Shown one piece after another: positions 17,409-20,042 of a DNA stretch of 20,042 nucleotides. The position numbers and the translations under genes were made by a program. The stretch is from Pseudomonadota bacterium (GTDB lineage: Bacteria; Pseudomonadota; Alphaproteobacteria; Micropepsales; Micropepsaceae), in NCBI GenBank assembly GCA_021817355.1, contig JAKAVI010000191.1:1-20042 (forward strand), given 5' to 3'. The number at the start of each line of letters is the position of its first letter. Within the stretch, counting starts at the first letter, position 1. Below the pieces are notes generated by a model. It made no database searches. It saw only the letters and a program-made list of their open reading frames with translations, and had not been told where the DNA came from.

Positions 17409-19073
17409 ATGAGTGAGGCGGCCGAGCGCGAAAGCATGGACTATGATGTCGTGATCGTCGGTGCTGGCCCGGCGGGCCTGTCCGCGGCGATCCGTCTGAA
17501 GCAGCTGGCCTCTGAGAAAGGCCAGGAGCTGAGTGTCTGTGTCCTCGAAAAGGGTTCGGAAGTTGGAGCCCATATTCTCTCGGGGGCGGTCATTGATCCC
17601 TCGTCACTCAATGCGCTTCTGCCCAACTGGAAAGAGCTGGGTGCCCCGGTTGACACGCAAGTGCGCGAAGATCGCTTTTACTATCTTGGGCCCTCTGGCG
17701 CCGTCCGCATTCCCACCATGCTGCTGCCGCCTCTGATGAGTAACCACGGCAATTACATCGTCAGTCTCGGTAATCTATGCCGTTGGCTGGCGACGCAGGC
17801 AGAAGCAATGGGTGTGGAAATTTATCCCGGCTTCGCGGCGGCAGAGGTGGCCTATGGCGCCAAAGGTGAAGTACTCGGGGTTATCACCGGAGATATGGGC
17901 GTAGCCCGTGATGGACATCACAAGGACAATTACACCCCGGGAATGCTGCTCAAGGGCGAGTATACGCTGTTCGCAGAAGGCGCGCGTGGCTCGTTGACAA
18001 AATCGCTTCGCCTGCGCTTCGAACTAGAAAAGGACTGTGATGTCCAGAAATTTGGCATCGGCTTGAAAGAGCTTTGGGAGTTGGCTCCCGGTAAGCATCG
18101 CAAAGGGTTGGTGTTGCACTCGATGGGCTGGCCGCTCGACGGCCGTACTGGCGGCGGTCTTTTCATGTACCATTTTGGTGACAATTTATGCGCCGTTGGC
18201 TTCGTCGTGCACCTGAACTACGCCAACCCTTATCTGTCGCCGTTCGATGAGTTCCAGCGCGTCAAGCACCATCCGCTGATCAAGCCTTATCTCGAAGGCG
18301 GCAAGCGTCTATCCTATGGCGCGCGGGCGATCACCGAAGGCGGTTTTCAATCGGTACCAAAACTCAGCTTTCCAGGTGGCGCCCTCATCGGTTGTGCTGC
18401 CGGTCTGGTCAATGTGCCGCGTATCAAGGGTACCCATAATGCCATCGCAAGTGGCATGATGGCAGCAGAAGCGGCATTTGGCGCACTTGCGGAGGGGCGG
18501 GCTCACGATGTGTTGGCCGCATATGAAGCTGCCTACCGCCACAGCGCAGTTTACAAGGATTTGAAGCGCGTGCGGAACGTCAAACCGCTATGGTCGCGCT
18601 TTGGTACTCTGGCAGGCGTTGTTTTGGGCGGCATTGACATGTGGACCAACCAGCTCTTTGGGCTGTCGCTGATGGGAACACTCCGCCATGGCAAGGCTGA
18701 CTATGCGAGCCTGAAGCTGGCCCGAAAGGCGCAAAAGATCGAATACCCCAAACCTGATGGTGTCATCAGCTTCGACAAGCTGTCGAGCGTGTTTCTGTCA
18801 AATACCAATCACGAAGAAGACCAGCCAATTCATCTGCAACTGAAAGATCCAACCATCCCGATCCGCGTGAACTTGCCCGAATACGCCGAGCCGGCGCAGC
18901 GTTACTGTCCCGCTGGCGTCTATGAAGTTATCAGCGAGCCCTCAGGGCCGAGATTCCAGATCAATGCCCAGAACTGCGTGCACTGCAAGACCTGTGATAT
19001 CAAGGATCCATCGCAGAACATAAACTGGGTTCCTCCCGAGGGCGGGGGCGGGCCGAACTATCCCAACATGTGA
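17409..19073 (+). CDS. Electron transfer flavoprotein-ubiquinone oxidoreductase (ETF-QO)
   Basis: ETF-QO passes electrons from reduced ETF, loaded by acyl-CoA and other dehydrogenases, to ubiquinone in the inner membrane. The 554-residue length is normal. The N-terminal FAD-binding motif is DVVIVGAGPAGLSAAIRL (GxGxxG at 18-23), followed by EKGSEVGAHILSGAV. The middle carries GCAAGLVNVPRIKGTHNAI, part of the FAD/quinone region. The C-terminal ferredoxin-like domain has cluster ligands C500, C523, C526 and C529 (RYCPAG, then NCVHCKTC) and ends in the family-typical WVPPEGGGGPNYPNM. The start is the first ATG (17409). A second ATG nine codons on is possible. etfAB are not in the window. A TPR lipoprotein gene follows after 19 bp, probably in the same transcript. 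Confidence 0.97.
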   Translation: MSEAAERESMDYDVVIVGAGPAGLSAAIRLKQLASEKGQELSVCVLEKGSEVGAHILSGAVIDPSSLNALLPNWKELGAPVDTQVREDRFYYLGPSGAVRIPTMLLPPLMSNHGNYIVSLGNLCRWLATQAEAMGVEIYPGFAAAEVAYGAKGEVLGVITGDMGVARDGHHKDNYTPGMLLKGEYTLFAEGARGSLTKSLRLRFELEKDCDVQKFGIGLKELWELAPGKHRKGLVLHSMGWPLDGRTGGGLFMYHFGDNLCAVGFVVHLNYANPYLSPFDEFQRVKHHPLIKPYLEGGKRLSYGARAITEGGFQSVPKLSFPGGALIGCAAGLVNVPRIKGTHNAIASGMMAAEAAFGALAEGRAHDVLAAYEAAYRHSAVYKDLKRVRNVKPLWSRFGTLAGVVLGGIDMWTNQLFGLSLMGTLRHGKADYASLKLARKAQKIEYPKPDGVISFDKLSSVFLSNTNHEEDQPIHLQLKDPTIPIRVNLPEYAEPAQRYCPAGVYEVISEPSGPRFQINAQNCVHCKTCDIKDPSQNINWVPPEGGGGPNYPNM

Positions 19074-19092
19074 TGTTCAGAAACGAGACCCT

Positions 19093-20042
19093 ATGACCCT
19101 TCGTCAACGGCCATTTGCCTTTGCCACCATCGTCTGCATGGTGGCTATGCTGGGAGCGTGTGGCCACATCAATTCTGTATATGGCGTCGGTAACCAGCAC
19201 CCAATGCTGAGCGCGCCGGAATCTTCCCAGGCCGCGGCCTATGGTCAATATCTCTCCGGCCATCTGGCTGCGAGCAATCATGATCTGGCGGCAGCCGCCA
19301 TATTCTACCGCGATGCATTGGCACACGCGCCCCAGAATTCCGAAATCCTGGCGCGTGCATTTCTGTTTACCGCCGCAGCCGGAGACATGGCGCAGGCGTC
19401 CAAATTGGCAACCCGAGTGATCGCTCGCGATCCCAATGATCGCACCGCCCGACTGGCTCTTGCGGTCGATGATCTCGCGCATGGCAATTATGCCGGCGCC
19501 CGTACCCAGATCGCCCAGTCGGCTCGCGGTCCTTTTACCTCGCTGACCCTGACACTCCTTGATGCGTGGGCCGCGCAGGGTCTCGGTCGGACGGATCTGG
19601 CCCTCAAGGAGCTTGCACAGGTAACCAATCAGGGGGGCACCGAGGCACTCGCACGTTATCATAGTGCACTCATTCTCGCTCTGGCAGGCAAAGCGCAGCT
19701 GGCTGACAAGGATTTTGCTGCGGCGCTGGCGGCCTCGGGTCCTACGCCGCGTCAGGTTGAGGCCTATGGACGTTTTCTGGAGCGTGAAGAGACTGCGGCC
19801 AAAGCGTCGGCGTTCTATGCCAAGTTTGCCAAAGTACCGGGCCTTGAGGCGATCGTGCAGCAGGCGCGAGCCCGCATTGCCGAAGGCAAAAAACCCCAAC
19901 TTCTAATTGCGACGCCGCAGCAGGGCGCGGCTGAGGCGCTTTTTGGTATTGCTGCGTCCCTGACGAATCGCTCCAGCGCCGACGTGGCAATTCTCTATCT
20001 GCGCTTTGCGCTCTATCTCGCGCCACATCTTGACATCACATC
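19093..20042 (+). CDS. TPR-repeat lipoprotein, C-terminus cut by window edge
   Basis: The frame is open from the ATG at 19093-19095 to the window end (316 codons visible), so the protein is incomplete. The N-terminus is a lipoprotein signal: Arg residues, a hydrophobic stretch (FAFATIVCMVAML) and lipobox LGAC with acylated C23. The rest is Ala-rich paired helices of TPR type, for example AAAAIFYRDALAHAPQNSEI, then QASKLATRVIARDPNDRTAR and, near the edge, VAILYLRFALYLAPHLDI. Gly24 follows the Cys, so outer-membrane sorting is plausible. Such proteins scaffold partner binding; its own function is unknown. It lies 19 bp after ETF-QO, a spacing that suggests cotranscription, but nothing in the sequence links it to electron transfer. 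Confidence 0.88.
   Translation, partial: MTLRQRPFAFATIVCMVAMLGACGHINSVYGVGNQHPMLSAPESSQAAAYGQYLSGHLAASNHDLAAAAIFYRDALAHAPQNSEILARAFLFTAAAGDMAQASKLATRVIARDPNDRTARLALAVDDLAHGNYAGARTQIAQSARGPFTSLTLTLLDAWAAQGLGRTDLALKELAQVTNQGGTEALARYHSALILALAGKAQLADKDFAAALAASGPTPRQVEAYGRFLEREETAAKASAFYAKFAKVPGLEAIVQQARARIAEGKKPQLLIATPQQGAAEALFGIAASLTNRSSADVAILYLRFALYLAPHLDIT

Noticed and set aside
19000..19899. 299-codon minus-strand open frame
   Set aside because: It lies antisense to the lipoprotein gene, which has a start, lipobox and TPR-like helices. The antisense product is Arg/Cys-rich without motifs.

Overview
The window comes from an alphaproteobacterium of moderately high GC. The gene order supports this: rnd diverging from aspS; an F0-only ATP synthase operon (atpI-B-E-X-F) with two b-type subunits; smc, a DsbA-like protein, a DciA/DUF721 protein and mutY together; a CcrM-type GANTC methyltransferase beside rnhB; and an unusual family-4-like uracil-DNA glycosylase diverging from ETF-ubiquinone oxidoreductase. 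I cannot place it below class. There is no tRNA, rRNA, CRISPR array, insertion sequence or prophage gene here. Almost everything is conserved chromosomal housekeeping DNA.

Layout. 1-1085 (-): RNase D, cut by the window edge at its C-terminus. 1313-3118 (+): aspartyl-tRNA synthetase. 3119-3961: a stretch without an intact recognisable gene; its minus strand looks like a frameshifted, coding-like relic. 3962-6402 (-): the F0 operon, with a good promoter at 6473-6501. 6590-10090 (-): smc. 10256-10936 (-): membrane-anchored DsbA-family protein. 10990-11493 (-): DciA. 11527-12606 (+): mutY, which meets ccrM (12603-13751, -) tail to tail on a shared CTAG. 13818-14459 (-): rnhB. 14612-15706 (-): PA0069-family radical SAM protein. 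15794-16330 (-): moaB. 16478-17299 (-): uracil-DNA glycosylase. 17409-19073 (+): ETF-ubiquinone oxidoreductase. 19093 to the end (+): TPR lipoprotein, incomplete.

How the genes work together. The middle of the window (6.6-17.3 kb) is rich in chromosome maintenance: condensin (SMC), helicase loading (DciA), base excision repair (MutY, uracil-DNA glycosylase), R-loop and ribonucleotide removal (RNase HII) and cell-cycle DNA methylation (CcrM). The flanks carry energy metabolism (F0 of ATP synthase, ETF-QO) and translation/RNA processing (AspRS, RNase D).

I found no clearly new multigene system. The points most worth a second look are: four GANTC sites, all spaced near multiples of one DNA turn, just upstream of the gene for the GANTC methylase; an inverted repeat over the ccrM start; loss of two presumed iron-sulfur ligands in the uracil-DNA glycosylase; the relic between aspS and atpF; and several genes whose best -10 box leaves almost no room for an mRNA leader.
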